Positions 46,295 through 58,533 of a DNA stretch of 64,000 nt are shown in pieces. A model generated the notes under the pieces. That model searched no databases. It saw nothing but the letters and a program-made list of their open reading frames with translations, and had not been told where the DNA came from. The position numbers and the translations under genes were made by a program. Source of the DNA: Ulota crispa (taxonomy: Eukaryota; Streptophyta; Bryopsida; Orthotrichales; Orthotrichaceae); the NCBI GenBank assembly GCA_963920765.1, contig OY987244.1:23168358-23232357 (forward strand). Direction: 5' to 3'. Position 1 is the stretch's first letter, and each line of letters opens with the position of its first letter.

Positions 46295-46517
46295 TTAACC
46301 CTTAAACATCTAATTTTTTTTTTGCAACTTGTACAATACAAGGTATTTTTTTTTGTATATGGAATGGATTCATACCTTTACTACATGTGAAAGTAACAAA
46401 GAAATTGAAACATAAATCAATGCAATTCTAATGAGCTATTTGAAATTCTAAACTTACGGGTAGCAAATACCCATTATACAGCAAAGCATCTACTGTCCCA
46501 CGGGACGTTTGGGTTAA
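46295..46517. mobile_element. About 230-bp TTAA-class MITE, copy 4
   Basis: TTAACCCTTAAACATC and GGGACGTTTGGGTTAA ends. Body matches 20161-20391, including GTACAATACAAGGTATTTTT. About 200 bp upstream of the next TTAA-class element. Confidence 0.8.
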
Positions 46518-46713
46518 CATCGACCAATTACAAAACTCTTTAAATAATTGTATTACATTTACCTTTGAAAATGAGATAAGCTTGCCCACCAGTGAAAACC
46601 AACCTGCGGTTGCAAAGTTGACAGTTCACATATATTAATCAGCTTGACCCCTACAATTGCAAAGGGGCAAATGATGTAGATCTGCAGCTTTTTGAGGTAA
46701 AATAGATTCTGAC

Positions 46714-47628
46714 TTAACCCTTTAAGGAGCACGCGACCATATTTTGGTCGCTTGGAGTGGTTTTTGGCTTGTAGGCTGAAATTATTTAATAATTTGGAAT
46801 TTAGTCTTGAAGTACACATGTGATCACAAGAATTTTGCATTCATTTAAAAAAATAACAATGCAATTGGGTACGTGAGTTGACAAATAATGGTGTTTATAC
46901 GGCACGGTTTCAAAATACATATCCATTTTTTGTCAAAGATGGATCAAAGCAACAACACAATACATCAAGTATGCAAGAAGAATGTCAAATTTCAATTGTA
47001 AAATTCTAAAGAAATTCAAATTGCTTAAGAAATACGCTTGTATTGTTTTCATATGCGGTAGTAGTATAATTGTAATATTTGAAGATTTACTCAAATGATA
47101 TTGTCAGTTTGGCTTTAAAATACGTCATCTTATATTTAAGGCCAATTCTTGATTGTTTTCACCGACCAGATTTTCCAAAACAATTATCAAATTTCTTGTA
47201 GAATTATTTTAGGGTAGCAAAGAAAGTGGGTTTTTTGACCCTTTTCGTCCACTTAGCTACACCTTGTGATTGCTATTTTTGTCTATTTTGTGTGGAACTA
47301 GTCTTGTTGGAAAGGTGGGAAACCCTACTTTTTAGAAATGTAAGGCTCTTCTCAATCAAAACTTGCATGAAGCGGTAACATTCAAAACTAAACAAGAATG
47401 AAACACTAGAGATTTTCCGCATACGGCTCACTCAATCATTGTAATATTTCACCTCCAACAACAGATGTAGCTGAAATTTTGGTGCTTTACAATAAACAAG
47501 GTGTACTTCTCATTTGTACGGTTGGATTACTGAAAATGGGTCCATATTTGAGTTAATTGCACATCTAAGCTTACAGCCCCTGTTTTGAGTGGATTTTGTG
47601 AAAATGGGTGTGGTCATTAAAGGGTTAA
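46714..47628 (+). mobile_element. About 0.92-kb TTAA-class element
   Basis: TTAACCCTTTAAGGAGCACG at the left and GGTCATTAAAGGGTTAA at the right, with intact TTAA at both ends. Nearly identical to 29100-30042 over long stretches (such as TAGGGTAGCAAAGAAAGTGG). No transposase. Confidence 0.88.
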
Positions 47629-47847
47629 GAAGATTCCAGAAATGAGATCTTCCTTATTCAGGTTTGTTCTCCACTATTGATTCAAAGTCTTTCACAACAA
47701 TCACAAAGCACCAAACGATCAGATTAGTACCATAGTTGAAAACTAAACAACTTTCTCTAAGTTCTATGCATACTTAAGTGGACTACATCCATTTTAATAA
47801 GCCCCATTTTATAGCGTTCACTGTTTACTTCACTAGCGCTTGCACCA

Positions 47848-48130
47848 TTAGAGCACCCGCACCCTTACACGCAATCAATGACGAGTCAATTGTTTACATC
47901 CAATATTGAAGAGCTCTCAAAAATTTTGTTTTTTATCCTTGCTCTTTAAATGAGTCCCATAAATAGTTAATTAACCAACAACCAAGTGGAGTATAGGATA
48001 AAGCTCACTAAACTTAGGATGAATAGTGCTTCAAGGGTCATTTCTTGACACGCTTGGTTAGAATTTCAAGAGGACATTTTGGGGGGCCCTAAGCATTTAT
48101 CATCTAAGTATTACATGTGATAAACCCTGA
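47848..48130. mobile_element. GAGCA-type element related to 53468-55037
   Basis: Starts ATTAGAGCACCCGCACCC and shares TAGGATAAAGCTCACTAAAC, GATGAATAGTG and GAAGGGTC-like segments with 11616-12160 and with the inverted pair at 53468-55037. The right end is degraded. Confidence 0.5.
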
Positions 48131-48190
48131 GCGTGTAACCGTGCATATTCTCTTAGGGGTTAAACAAATGGCATAAGATAAGTTTCTACC

Positions 48191-49127
48191 TTAATCCCTA
48201 AAGGACCATTGTCCCTTCAAGGGACAAGTTGGACTTTGGGCATGTACCTATGGCTAAACTACTTTGTGTGATTTTCTGAAACTTTTATTGAAGGTGGAGA
48301 ATTCAAAGATCTACCTGAGCATCTAATTTTTTCTTCATTCCCACATTTGATGAAGTAGTTATGCATGAATTTATGAAAATTTGGGGAGGGCTATGTGGAC
48401 GGGTAGCCCAAAAACTTCCTTAAAATTTACTTTTTAAAAGATAAAAAATTCAAACTAGTTCTTTAGATTTTTTCATACATGAGAAGCTTACAATCATTCA
48501 ATTTCAATTAATGACAAGAAAGTTATGAGGAGTTTTTGTTTGGGGGCAATTATGGAATCTCTTCTCTAAAATAAACTTTGAAGTCTTTTATTTTAACTCA
48601 ATTTTCAATATTTTGGAAAAAAAACTAAACGAAAGGAAGTAGATTGTTTATCACAACATTATCACTATTGGGATTAGCCTTTTTCATTTCCATAATTAAA
48701 TTTTTAACAATTTAGTGTTTTAACTCATTCTCCACTTCTTTTTACTTACTATTTTTTCCTATATCTTGTAAAGTTCCAATTGATTTGAAAATTCTCCTGC
48801 ACATACCTAACTTGATCTCCTACATGGAAAAAATAAAGCGCAATTTTGGGTAGAGCAATCTTTTTGTTATAAGAGTGGTAAAAGGCTTCTGAAATTTTGG
48901 GGCAGCATGGAAAAAACTTTTTTTCCACTTTAGAAGTAAATATCTCACTCCTCTCCCTTTGGAATGAGCTGATTTTTTTCCCACAAGTACCTCTTCTAGT
49001 CTGGGGCAAGATCCTACGGTTGGATTTCCAAAAAACAAAACATAAAATCCCTTTTTTCTAAACCTCCTAAAAGTGGCAATTTTTAGTGATTTTGGGAAGA
49101 AAAAGGGCTTGGTCCTTTAGGGGTTAA
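48191..49127 (+). mobile_element. TTAA-class element, CCCCTAAAGGACC termini, copy 1
   Basis: TTAATCCCTAAAGGACCATT at the left and TTGGTCCTTTAGGGGTTAA at the right; 937 bp. Colinear with 53924-54851, for example AAGGGACAA(G/A)TTGG near the left end and TGGCAATTTT(T)AGTG near the right. Non-coding. Confidence 0.82.
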
Positions 49128-50309
49128 CTCCCCACCACCCAAGGGGATCAAGGGCACCAAGGGCACCAAGGGCCAACTTCCATGATGGATTGGAATTGGA
49201 AAACTATGGAAACAACAAAGAAGTTATGGAGCCATACATGATAGTGGTAGAAAATAAAAAAATTAGAAATATAAAGAATGGTGCTCCCACAAGTTTCTTG
49301 CAACAACCAAGGGAATCGTAGGGGGTTTGAGTTTTTCAAAATAAAAAAACAATAATCACCTTGGCCAATTCCAGATTAGCATGGAGGTTTACCCTAAATA
49401 CATTCTTCAACTAAGTACATCCCCTTTTCCATGTTACCACCAAAAGTAATACAATTTATAGAATTCATTTTTTGATTTTTTTTGTTGATTACACGGCACG
49501 CACGGTTGCACCCAAGAATGCAGGCAAGTAAGATAAAATTGGATAGAATTGGATAGAATCAACAATGTGTGCAGGTTCAGTGGTAAAGTTTTCTAATTTT
49601 AGTCACTTTCATCCAACTTTGGACAACTTGGTGTTTGCAGGAGAGGCATCTGGCGATTTCATCCATTCGTTCACCCAAATTTTTAGTATTATTGTATCCA
49701 GTGTCAAATTGAGGTAAGTTTTAGGCAAAAAAAAATCGCCTAAAACACGATCTTTGCTAATTTCACAAACAGTTCATGGCACGTTCATAATGCAGCAAAT
49801 GATGAAATACAACGGTTGATTTGTTTCAAAGTTCAAATGAGCCGCAAAAATTAAAAAAACGGAAAAAATTCAAATAAAGCTGCAAATCAGCATCCCTTGC
49901 ACACACCAAACATAACCTCGTTATGGAATTAGTTAGGCGAGCTTAATTTGAGTACATTGGTCACTGGTGGGCTGCAAAAATAGGACTCCTGGAGAGAAAA
50001 AAAAAGTCCAATAATGCCACAAAAAAGGAGAAAAAAAGCAGAAAAGCAAAAAAATACCTACCCACTAATAGACAGGAGCATGCTAAGAATGGGTAGCCCT
50101 TCGGCGCCCAGCCTGACAGTTCTATTCAGGGCACCTCATGAGGCACTGTACATTCCAACACTTCAAAGTTCTGCTCTATTCATATTTCAGTTTTCAAATA
50201 GTGCAACGACACTCTCTATATACACCCGGTAAACATTAAAAAAAAATTAGGGAAAACATCGAAAAAAGGCCTCACAATTGGCCGTATTTTGAAAAGAGGC
50301 ATGGCAATT
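49128..50309. other. Intergenic DNA with a TTCATCCA repeat at 49545-49745
   Basis: A short GGGCACCAA duplication lies near 49148-49172. At 49545-49745 is a copy of the TTCATCCA dispersed repeat (TTGGATAGAA, TTCATCCAACTTTGG, GGTAAGTTTTAGGCAAA). No supported gene. Confidence 0.5.
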
Positions 50310-51360
50310 ACAAAATATCGAAAATCGGCCTCATGGCAGGGTTTGGGAAAGAGTTTTTCCGGTTGATTTCTCGGGTTGTTTTCCTTCAAATTCCCGAACC
50401 TGTTTATCAAGGAACTTTTTCCGTTATTTTCTCTATTTCATATTGAAAAATTAGATTTTCAACCGATTTTTCAGCCAATGTTTACAAATTGCAGATAGTT
50501 TTTTCTCATTTTAATTGGCTAACTTGCACTAGGAGTCGGTTCTTTTCGGACCTTGGGCCTCATTATGTATCAAAAGTAGGCCTTACAACTAAGGTGACCA
50601 AAAATTTGTGCATGTTTATTTATGGGAATTGATATGAGAATACCCGTGGTCTGATGTGTGCACATTAGGGGAGGGCCAAATTTTGAATGTTTACCATCAA
50701 ACAGCTAAATTTGAAAATTTTGAATTCAAATTTGGATTTAGAAACCTTAATTTAGTCTAGAATCACAAAAGAGGCTACAATTTAACTATTTCTAATGGAA
50801 AAGCTTAACTAGGGTGCAATTTATTATTTTTACCGTTGTTTGTAAATAAAATTAAGTTTTTCATTGGGCATTGTTCATTTGTAACTCCCATTGTGGTTAT
50901 AGACTAAGCTTAAAATCAAGATTTCTAAATCCAAATCTGATTTCAAAATTTTCAAATTTAGCTTTCTTGATGGTAAACATTCAAAATTTACCCCTCCCCT
51001 AGTGTGCATACATCAAACCCCGGGAGTTAGCATGTCAATTCCCATAAATAAACATGCACAAATTTTTGGTCACCTTATTTGTAAGGCCTACTTTTGATAT
51101 ATGATGAGGCCCAAGGTTTGGGAAGAATTAGTGCCTAGTTCAAAGCTAGCCGGTTGAAATGAGAAAAAACCATTTGCACTTTGTAAATATTGGCTGAAAA
51201 ACCGGTTGAAAATCTAGTTTTTTAATATTTATATTATGAAGTAGAGAAAATCATGAAAAAATTCTTATATAAACCGGTTCGGGAATTTGAAGGAAAACAA
51301 CCGAGAAATCGACAGAAAAACTCTTTCCCAGACCCTGCCATGAGGCCTATTTTTTATATT
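50310..51360. mobile_element. Long inverted-repeat (foldback) element, about 1.05 kb
   Basis: Arms of about 450 bp (50310-50760 and 50908-51360) flank a loop of roughly 150 bp. Paired words: GGCCTCATGGCAGGGTTTGG / CCCTGCCATGAGGCC; TTTCTCGGGTTGTTTTCCTT / AAGGAAAACAACCGAGAAAT; TTTGAATGTTTACCATCAA / TTGATGGTAAACATTCAAA. A diverged partial arm lies at 53105-53310. Non-coding. Confidence 0.85.
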
Positions 51361-53467
51361 TTCTCAAAAATTAATCAGAAAGCTGTAAATTTGGAAGGTA
51401 GGATATTATTCGAATCCACCTAAAATTGGAAATTAATTTTGGTAGACGCAATACTTGTTTGCACTTTGCATTGTTCCCCAAACCCTTTGGTTCTATTTTG
51501 TATATTAATAAGATATATACTCCATCCAAAATGATTGTCCTTGTTTTTCATTGCAAACATTTTTGCTCTACTATCATTGATGGTATTCAAAAGGACATGA
51601 TTCATGTGAATCCGAATTTCAGAATCAATGAAGCTAATGGCATGGAATTGCCAAAATGAAAATTGAAATTGGATACACAAATGATCTCATATGACCTACT
51701 CAAAGCAAAATGGAAAAAAGTTGGGGATTGCATGTGGACAACCTTTTTGCAATGGAGATAATAGTAAAAATCTGCCCTTGTTTCATAGTTGATCAATTTT
51801 ACCTTTTTGGGTCATAATCAAGGGTTTCTAAATTCAAACCTACATTTAAAATTTCCAGATTTGGCCTATTGTAGTAAAGGTCTAATTTTGTAGCATCTTC
51901 CTCCAATTGCAAATTTTAGAAATTTTCGCTTTAGGATTCACTTAAAAACAGAAGGGATTTGGAAAAAATGGAAGCGGGTTTGTTTTTTTTATAAAGAGAA
52001 TAACTTCCTAATAATCTCTAGTGTGTGACGGTTAGAGGATTTTATCTTAAAAATTTCCTTAGTGAAGCGAAGTTCTTTATATTTTTCATCCAAGCTTCAA
52101 TCTCAAATGATCCAACAACCACTCTCTTTACTCACATTGAATATATAGCCAATAGACCAATCATAACTTGAAAGTAATCCCATCACACATGTAATCAAGT
52201 ACAAGAATCCATCTAAATTCAATTTTGCAACAATGACTTGAAAGACTTGATGTAAGAGCATCCTCAATGCATTACTATATATAGAGTCCCGGACACAAAG
52301 TGGCAATCCTTTTGTTTTAATTCTCTCACGCAATACATAATTAATCAGATCTGAAACTAATTACATATTTGAAAAGCTTAGAAAAAGGGGCAAATTGTAC
52401 GAAACTTTGACATAAATCTAATAAGGGGAAGCGTTAGAAAAAAAAAAAATGAAAAAAAATATCAAGTCATGGTTTAAATGCTTTTAAAATCACTACAAGT
52501 TTTGTCAACCATTTATCACCAGTATATTCTCAATCTATTCTTCATGTATAATGAGCTTGCGGTTTATGAGACAATTTCAAGTTCTAAAAGGTGATTAAAA
52601 CCCACAAAAATGTCAATAATGTTGATAAAAGTTGATAAATATGGCATGCTCGTTTGTGCAAAATTGCATTTGACATGGATAAAAAGCATGGTTTAGGAAT
52701 AGTCTACTCTTCAAATTCTAATACATTTTAACCCCCTTAGCAGGCTTTTCACTCACTTTAGATTTGATAAAATTTTGAGTATGTGAGAGGGGTTTCAATG
52801 AGGACTGCTCCTTTTTGTCCGGGTCTCTATGCATACTTCATGATAGTTTTATCCAATGTCCAAGGCGATTTTGAGCTTCCTTGATGAAAAGTCTTACATT
52901 TCTCATTTTGAATAAAAAAATTTGTGCCTGCATAGGATTTTGTCTATATAACTTAGTTGTATATTACAAAATTTCCTAAAAATCTAACTCATTTTTATGT
53001 ATTTGATTCAAATTTCAACTGGTTCTTTTGACATTTCATTTGACTAACTTTCGATTGTTTTTCACATCTCCTCGCTCATTGGTTCCAAGCATTGTGGGAA
53101 ATATTTGAGTTTGATCACCGGTTGATTCCTTCAATTTCTGTATAGAATGAGTTTATCAAGAAACTATTCCACTTCTTTTCTCTATTTCATATTGTAAATA
53201 TTGAAAAATAGATTTTAACCAATTTTTTAGCTGAAGTCTATAAATTGCAAATGGTTTTTCCTCAGTTCAACCGGCTAGCTTTGAACTAGTTGCCATTTCT
53301 TCTTGGACCTCAATTTCATCCATACATCATTATTTAACTACGCAACCACACTTTCTTTATACACCCAACCCACAATCAAAGGAAACACACAATCAAAGGA
53401 AGCAATTACAAATCATCATCAAATATACCTCTATAATCAAAATACAAGAATCTATCAAAACTTGGTC
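51361..53467. other. Intergenic DNA with a partial foldback arm
   Basis: No supported gene. 53105-53310 matches one arm of 50310-51360 (TTGCAAATGGTTTTTCCTCA; ACCGGTTGATT), so a relic of the same family was once here. Confidence 0.45.
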
Positions 53468-53644
53468 TTAGAGCATCTCCACTGGTTCAGGCTATTTCAA
53501 AGTTTTCCATCTGTTTTGGCGGTCCTCAAGCCCCTTGATCTCCACCCATGCTCTTCAAAAAGGTGGGCTTACACTCCAACAAGCCCCATAAATAAGAAGC
53601 TAATCACTTATCAAGGAAAGTAGAGGATAAAGCTCATTAAACTT

Positions 53645-53925
53645 AAAGTGAGTAGTGCATGAATGGTGGCTTGAAGGGCCCTTGCTAGACACGGTTGGAG
53701 AGAGTGTCTTGAGAGGGTTTTGAGAGGGGTCTTAACACTTTTCATCCACTTTGAGTGTGTTTGGGCCACCAATGGAAATGCCCTAAGGGCATCTCCATTG
53801 GTGGCCCAAACACACTCAAAGTGGATGAAAAGTGTTAAGACCCCTCTCAAAACCCTCTCAAGACACTCTCTCCTACCGTGTCTAGCAAGGGCCTTTCAAG
53901 CCACTATTCATGCACTACTCACTTT
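53645..53925. repeat. Near-perfect 281-bp palindrome
   Basis: 140-bp arms 53645-53784 and 53786-53925, centred on GCCCTAAGGGC, with only a few mismatches (for example ACGGTTGGAG versus its partner ACGGTAGGAG). It is the junction of the two tail-to-tail elements. It explains why almost the same peptide reads on both strands. Confidence 0.92.
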
Positions 53926-54851
53926 ATCCCCTAAAGGACCATTGTCCCTTTGGGGGACAAATGGGATTTCGGGCAGGTATCTACGGCTTCAATTTTTGTC
54001 TTAATTTTTTGAAACTTTTTTTGAAGATAGAAAAACACATAAGTTTTTGGAGAATATAATTTTTATTCCAATTGATGCGAGGGAGCAAAAGTTATGCCCA
54101 AATAAGCACAAATTTGGGGACTAGGGGCAGCAAAAATAATTCTTATAAAAACTTGAAAAAAGAATTTAATTTTCTTTTCTTATAGATTATATCTTTGTCT
54201 ACATTTGAAGCTTTGATTCATTCCATTTGGACTAGTTATGAGAAAGTTATGGACAATCTTGTTTTTTGGGCAACTCAAGCATCTTCTTGAAAAAATAACT
54301 TGTAAACTTCATTTTTGAATGCAGGTCTAACATTTTTTCTAAAAAATTGTTGGAGAGGGTGAAGTTTGCTTTCTAGAACAATCTCACCATTGGGATTATT
54401 GCATTTCAATTCCAGTCTAGGGTTGTTAACAATTTAAGTTTTTGTTCAATCTCATACCTTCTTCTACCTAATGTTTTTTTAAAGAATGAAAATTAAGTTT
54501 TTCTTTTAAAAAAATTTCCCAAGATTCCCAACTCAACTTCCCGCCATGCAAAAATAGAATTCCAAACTCTATGGTGCAAAAATTTTAAGTTAAAAATGTT
54601 CAAAAATAAAAAATCTAGTCAAGCAAGGTGCAAAAAAAGTACTTTTTTACACTTTAAATGCACATATCTTCCAATCTGTGTAGTTAAAGTTCTTGAGTTT
54701 TGTACGACACATTTTTATAGTAGTTTAGTACAAGATCCTATGGTCAGATATGCAAAATGCCTGATTTTCAAACTTTTTTACTCTTTGCCATAGAGGTGGC
54801 AATTTTGAGTGTCTTTTGACAAAATAAAGGCCATGGTCACTTAGGGGTTAA
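53924..54851 (+). mobile_element. TTAA-class element, CCCCTAAAGGACC termini, copy 2, nested
   Basis: TTATCCCCTAAAGGACCATT at the left and GGTCACTTAGGGGTTAA at the right; 928 bp. The intact sister arm at 53635-53655 gives the empty site, CACTTTAAGTTTA when inverted. The filled site reads CACTTTA...TTAAGTTTA, so the element occupies a TTAA/TTA target with duplication of those bases. Confidence 0.85.
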
Positions 54852-55037
54852 GTTTAGTGAGCTTTATCCTCTACTTTCCTTAATAAGTGATCAACTTCTA
54901 TTTTATGAGGCGTGCTGGAGTGTAAGCCCACCTTTTTGAAGAGCATGAGTGGAGATGAGTGGAGATTGAGAGCCTACAGACCTCGCCTAACCAGATGGGA
55001 AACTTTGAGCGAGCCTGGACCGGTGGAGATGCCCTTA

Positions 55038-56778
55038 CAACAAAGGTGGGTTGAGAGGCTCAGAATAATAAAGGAATAGGAAAAAGACTATCCTAAAATA
55101 GTAATTGTCCAGTTAGCCACGTGTCAGATGGTTTCCGGAGCGGCATTGAGGATGCCCAAAGCATAAGTTACCCATGCACATGGTTGGGCCCTGGAATTGG
55201 ATGGGGCGGGTGCTTTGGTTTGTGTGCATGGAAAGCACTGGCTGGCGGCTGCGGCCCAAGGACGCTTCGCAAATTCCAGTTTGCCCGTGGAGAACTCCAG
55301 CCTCCAGGGTTTATTTTTGGTATTTTGGATGGTAGAGCGACACCTCCAGGGTTTATTTTTGGTATTTTTGATGGTAGAGCGACACGCACCTCAGGATTTA
55401 AACCCTGAACGTCACATGCGCTGTGGAGATACGGTGCCAAATATGGTTGCAATCAGTATTTAGAAGTTTGAATTAGCTAGAAATTAAGTATTACAACCAT
55501 ACATATTGAAGGGTTGTATGATGAGGGGTGCATTTTTTTTTGATAAGTCCTCAGAACAGCTCAAATACGTCTGTATATACGGCCGTACATATGGCCGCAA
55601 AGGGCTTTGGTGCCGTTCAGGGGTTAAACAGGTTAGAAAAATTTGGATAGAACTAGACAGAGTTCATGACGCTTGCATGTTCATCCATCAAGTCTACTTG
55701 GATTAATAACCTTCATCCAAAATTTGACGAACCTGGTGCTTAGCTTGGGAAGTATTTGGCAATTTCATCCATTATTTCACCAAAATCTTCTAGTGTTACA
55801 ATTGCCAATCAAAGTTTGAGGTAAGATTTAGGCAAATTTTTGTCCAAGAAATTTTTTCCTCAAGGACTCCCTATGATAAGCATACTCCATGTGATTCTCT
55901 TTTGGACCATAGCTTCCTCTTCATTACAACATGTTTGGTCAATTACGAAATTGTTGAAATGTCAAAATACCTTAGGGTCACTTGGCCAAAGGTCACGAGG
56001 TTGTCATTTGTCACCAATCATGGCAAGAAATTAAAACTTTGGCATATAGATCCTTCACACTAAACGTCAAAGTTCAAATACCATTGCCTCTAAAATGCTT
56101 ACATGGCATCATTTTTTTAAATTAATAAAATGGCCTCTAAAATAACATTGGGTCAAGCAAAATGGAAATTCAAACTATGATAAAGTAGGTATCAATTTTT
56201 TTTCATAAAATAATCAAATTTTGACAAGATCTTGAACATTGGATTGGGAAGTCTAATAAATGTGGATTTGGACTTAGGGCTTGACCTTTGGGCTTCACGC
56301 TATGGTTGTTTAAGTCAAGAAGCCTTGGAAGTTCATTGCCAAAAATGGACTTTGAAGACTTTACACCAAGGTTGGCCAAAGGTTTCAAAAAATATCCTTT
56401 ATTGTCTATTTTTAGCCCATTATTTGGCCTCTCAATAATTTGGCCACTCAATTCTAGAGATTCTCGACTTGGTTGTTCATAATGTGAAGCAATCATATTA
56501 TCAAAATTTTCAAAATAATATGACATTTTTAAACAATTCAAAATTGTTTGCATAAAATGAAGACATATGAGTTTGAAAGGGCATTTACAAATTGAAGAAT
56601 TGAATTAATTTTCCTCATTATGAAAGCATAGTAGTCATATGATGATGGCTACTAAAGTTTGGTGTGGGCATTTTGTTGAATCTGTTCATAAGATGTTGCT
56701 CTTTCATGACATCAAGTCAAATGAAAATTGTGACGAATTGAGTGATGCAAAATTGGACACCAATTGAGTAGGTGATCT
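55038..56778. other. Intergenic DNA with small repeats
   Basis: Less AT-rich at 55100-55440, where frames on both strands are by-products of a tandem repeat. A TTCATCCA repeat copy is at 55635-55845 (ATTTGGATAGAACTAGA; TTCATCCAAAATTTGACGAA; GAGGTAAGATTTAGGCAAAT). No supported gene. Confidence 0.45.
55301..55384. repeat. 42-bp tandem duplication
   Basis: CCTCCAGGGTTTATTTTTGG... at 55301 and 55343, differing mainly at TTTTGGATGG versus TTTTTGATGG. Both copies end GGTAGAGCGACAC. Confidence 0.9.
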
Positions 56779-56900
56779 CACTACAAGAAAAAGAGGATTT
56801 TTTGGCTTAGATTGTCGTGAGTCATTTTATGTCCAAAATGACTCCAAAATGACTCATGGTAGTCATAGTGCTAAGTCAATAAAATTTCTTTTTCTTGTGA
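56779..56900. mobile_element. Tiny CACTA-like MITE, about 120 bp
   Basis: Begins CACTACAAGAAAAAGAG and ends CTTTTTCTTGTGATC, with GATC on both flanks. CACTACAAGAAAA is the typical terminus of plant CACTA (En/Spm) elements. The inner part has an ATGACTCAT / GAGTCATTTT inverted motif. Confidence 0.6.
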
Positions 56901-58533
56901 TCATGACCAATCTCCTTGAGCTCAACAATAGGTGGCAACATTTCATCAAGCCCATGTGATGGTTTCTTATGCCATAATCATTTCTTCACCTTCAAACTGT
57001 ACAAATTCTCTCGCTAACGTTTATTAATTTCCAACGTAGGGCGATTATATATCATAAAGTTCTCTTTGCACAGTCTCAACGTACCACGTACTCGAGAGCT
57101 TTTGGTATTATAAATCATATTAAATGGTAGTGTTAATTATCTCTATTATGTGATAATTTGGGCCTAAAAATGTTGTACCACCATTGTTGCAACTGTATTG
57201 CCCAAACAAACTTTGAAGTAGAAAATTTGGCCAATTAAAAACGTGTTTCTATAATTAGAGTTTTCATATTGTCCAGTGTCGTATTATTAGACTATTTTTC
57301 AATTCACCTCTTTTAAGACTACTTGTCACAATTATTTTAGTAGTGCCAACTAGCATTTTTGAAGCAATTAACGGTAAACAAAAGATTGGCTTAATCTTTT
57401 ATATATGTATATTTTTTCAGACGTTTCAAAAGGGTCTTTCAAATCATAGGTAGTAAATTTCCTATTAATGCTGATGCACATGAACCAACATTATTCATAT
57501 GTAAGATAAAATAAAAATAAGGATCCCAATGAAAGTCATGAGACATATCCATCAATATCTCAAAAAGTAAGTGAATTTATTTCACCATTGCATTTTGACT
57601 GGTTTTGAGTGAATATTCAAGGTGTGAAAAGGAGTAGAAAATTCATGATAATCTGTTCTGTTCCGCTTGGACATTGTTCAAATGAATAACTAGAATTTGA
57701 TGTTTCAAACTTGGAAAATGCTTGCACAATTTTTTTTGAAAATATCAGGTTTTAGAAGATTCTTCTGTTGGTGTTTTGGGGCGTTTTTTTAGAGGTTTTT
57801 GATCATACGAAACAAACTCCTCACATTTTGAATCAACCCATAAATTTACTCATTGACTTATAATACTATATTCTCTATTACATAGTAAGAGAGTCAGTGC
57901 CTTCCAATAGTTGGTGAAATGTTGCATGTCATGTGAAAATGATATAGTACATGCTTTCATAAACTAAGAAAATCTGTTCACAATGTGTGACAAACATTAA
58001 TTGTTTTGTGATTTGTAGAAAAATATATTTCTGGTTAAACTTTTCATTGACATAAATATTACACATATTTGTTTGTGAAGAGCTAAATTCATTGTCCGTT
58101 TGATTGAATTCCATTAATTTCACAAAACAATCGTATTCTAATTTGACAATGATAAACTATTTGAAGTAAGCATTGATATAGACATGTTAGATGCAAAATT
58201 ACAAATATTGTTTTCCAAGGAAAATAAATAAAATTTTGGTTGTTAGTATGAGTTGTAGTGGACGTTGGTATTGTCCATTATGAGGCGTTCATAAGCATTA
58301 TCATAGGTACTTTTATGGCAATGATGAACCACCCGCCCTTTGTAGGTCATATGAGCTCCAAGATTTTCCTTTTTTTATATTAAATGATTTTAAACACATT
58401 GAGTATTAGTTTCATGGTTTCACCTCTCCCACACATGTTGTATGTTTTTCTTGTTACCATATTTATCTTGCTTTTTATACTTTAGTCTAACATGTCAAAT
58501 CAACAATTCTGTTGACAAATAGAGTACTTTACA
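56901..58533. other. Intergenic DNA, nothing recognised
   Basis: AT-rich, no supported gene or complete repeat. Confidence 0.4.

Larger units (their letters stand above)
53468..55037. mobile_element. Inverted pair of GAGCATCTCCA elements, one split by another element
   Basis: Left element 53468-53786 starts TTAGAGCATCTCCACTGG and ends CCAATGGAAATGCCCTAA. The right one runs in the opposite direction from TAAGGGCATCTCCATTGG to CCGGTGGAGATGCCCTTA (55037) and is split by 53924-54851. The two meet tail to tail. Each is about 320 bp without the insertion. Such ends are common among plant MITEs. Confidence 0.8.

Noticed and set aside
53611-54004. Two nearly identical open frames on opposite strands that look like a duplicated small protein
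   Set aside because: They are the two readings of the 281-bp palindrome in a non-coding MITE pair.
55121-55463. Overlapping frames on both strands in less AT-rich DNA
   Set aside because: Frames follow the 42-bp tandem duplication, no recognisable domain, and both strands are open for compositional reasons.
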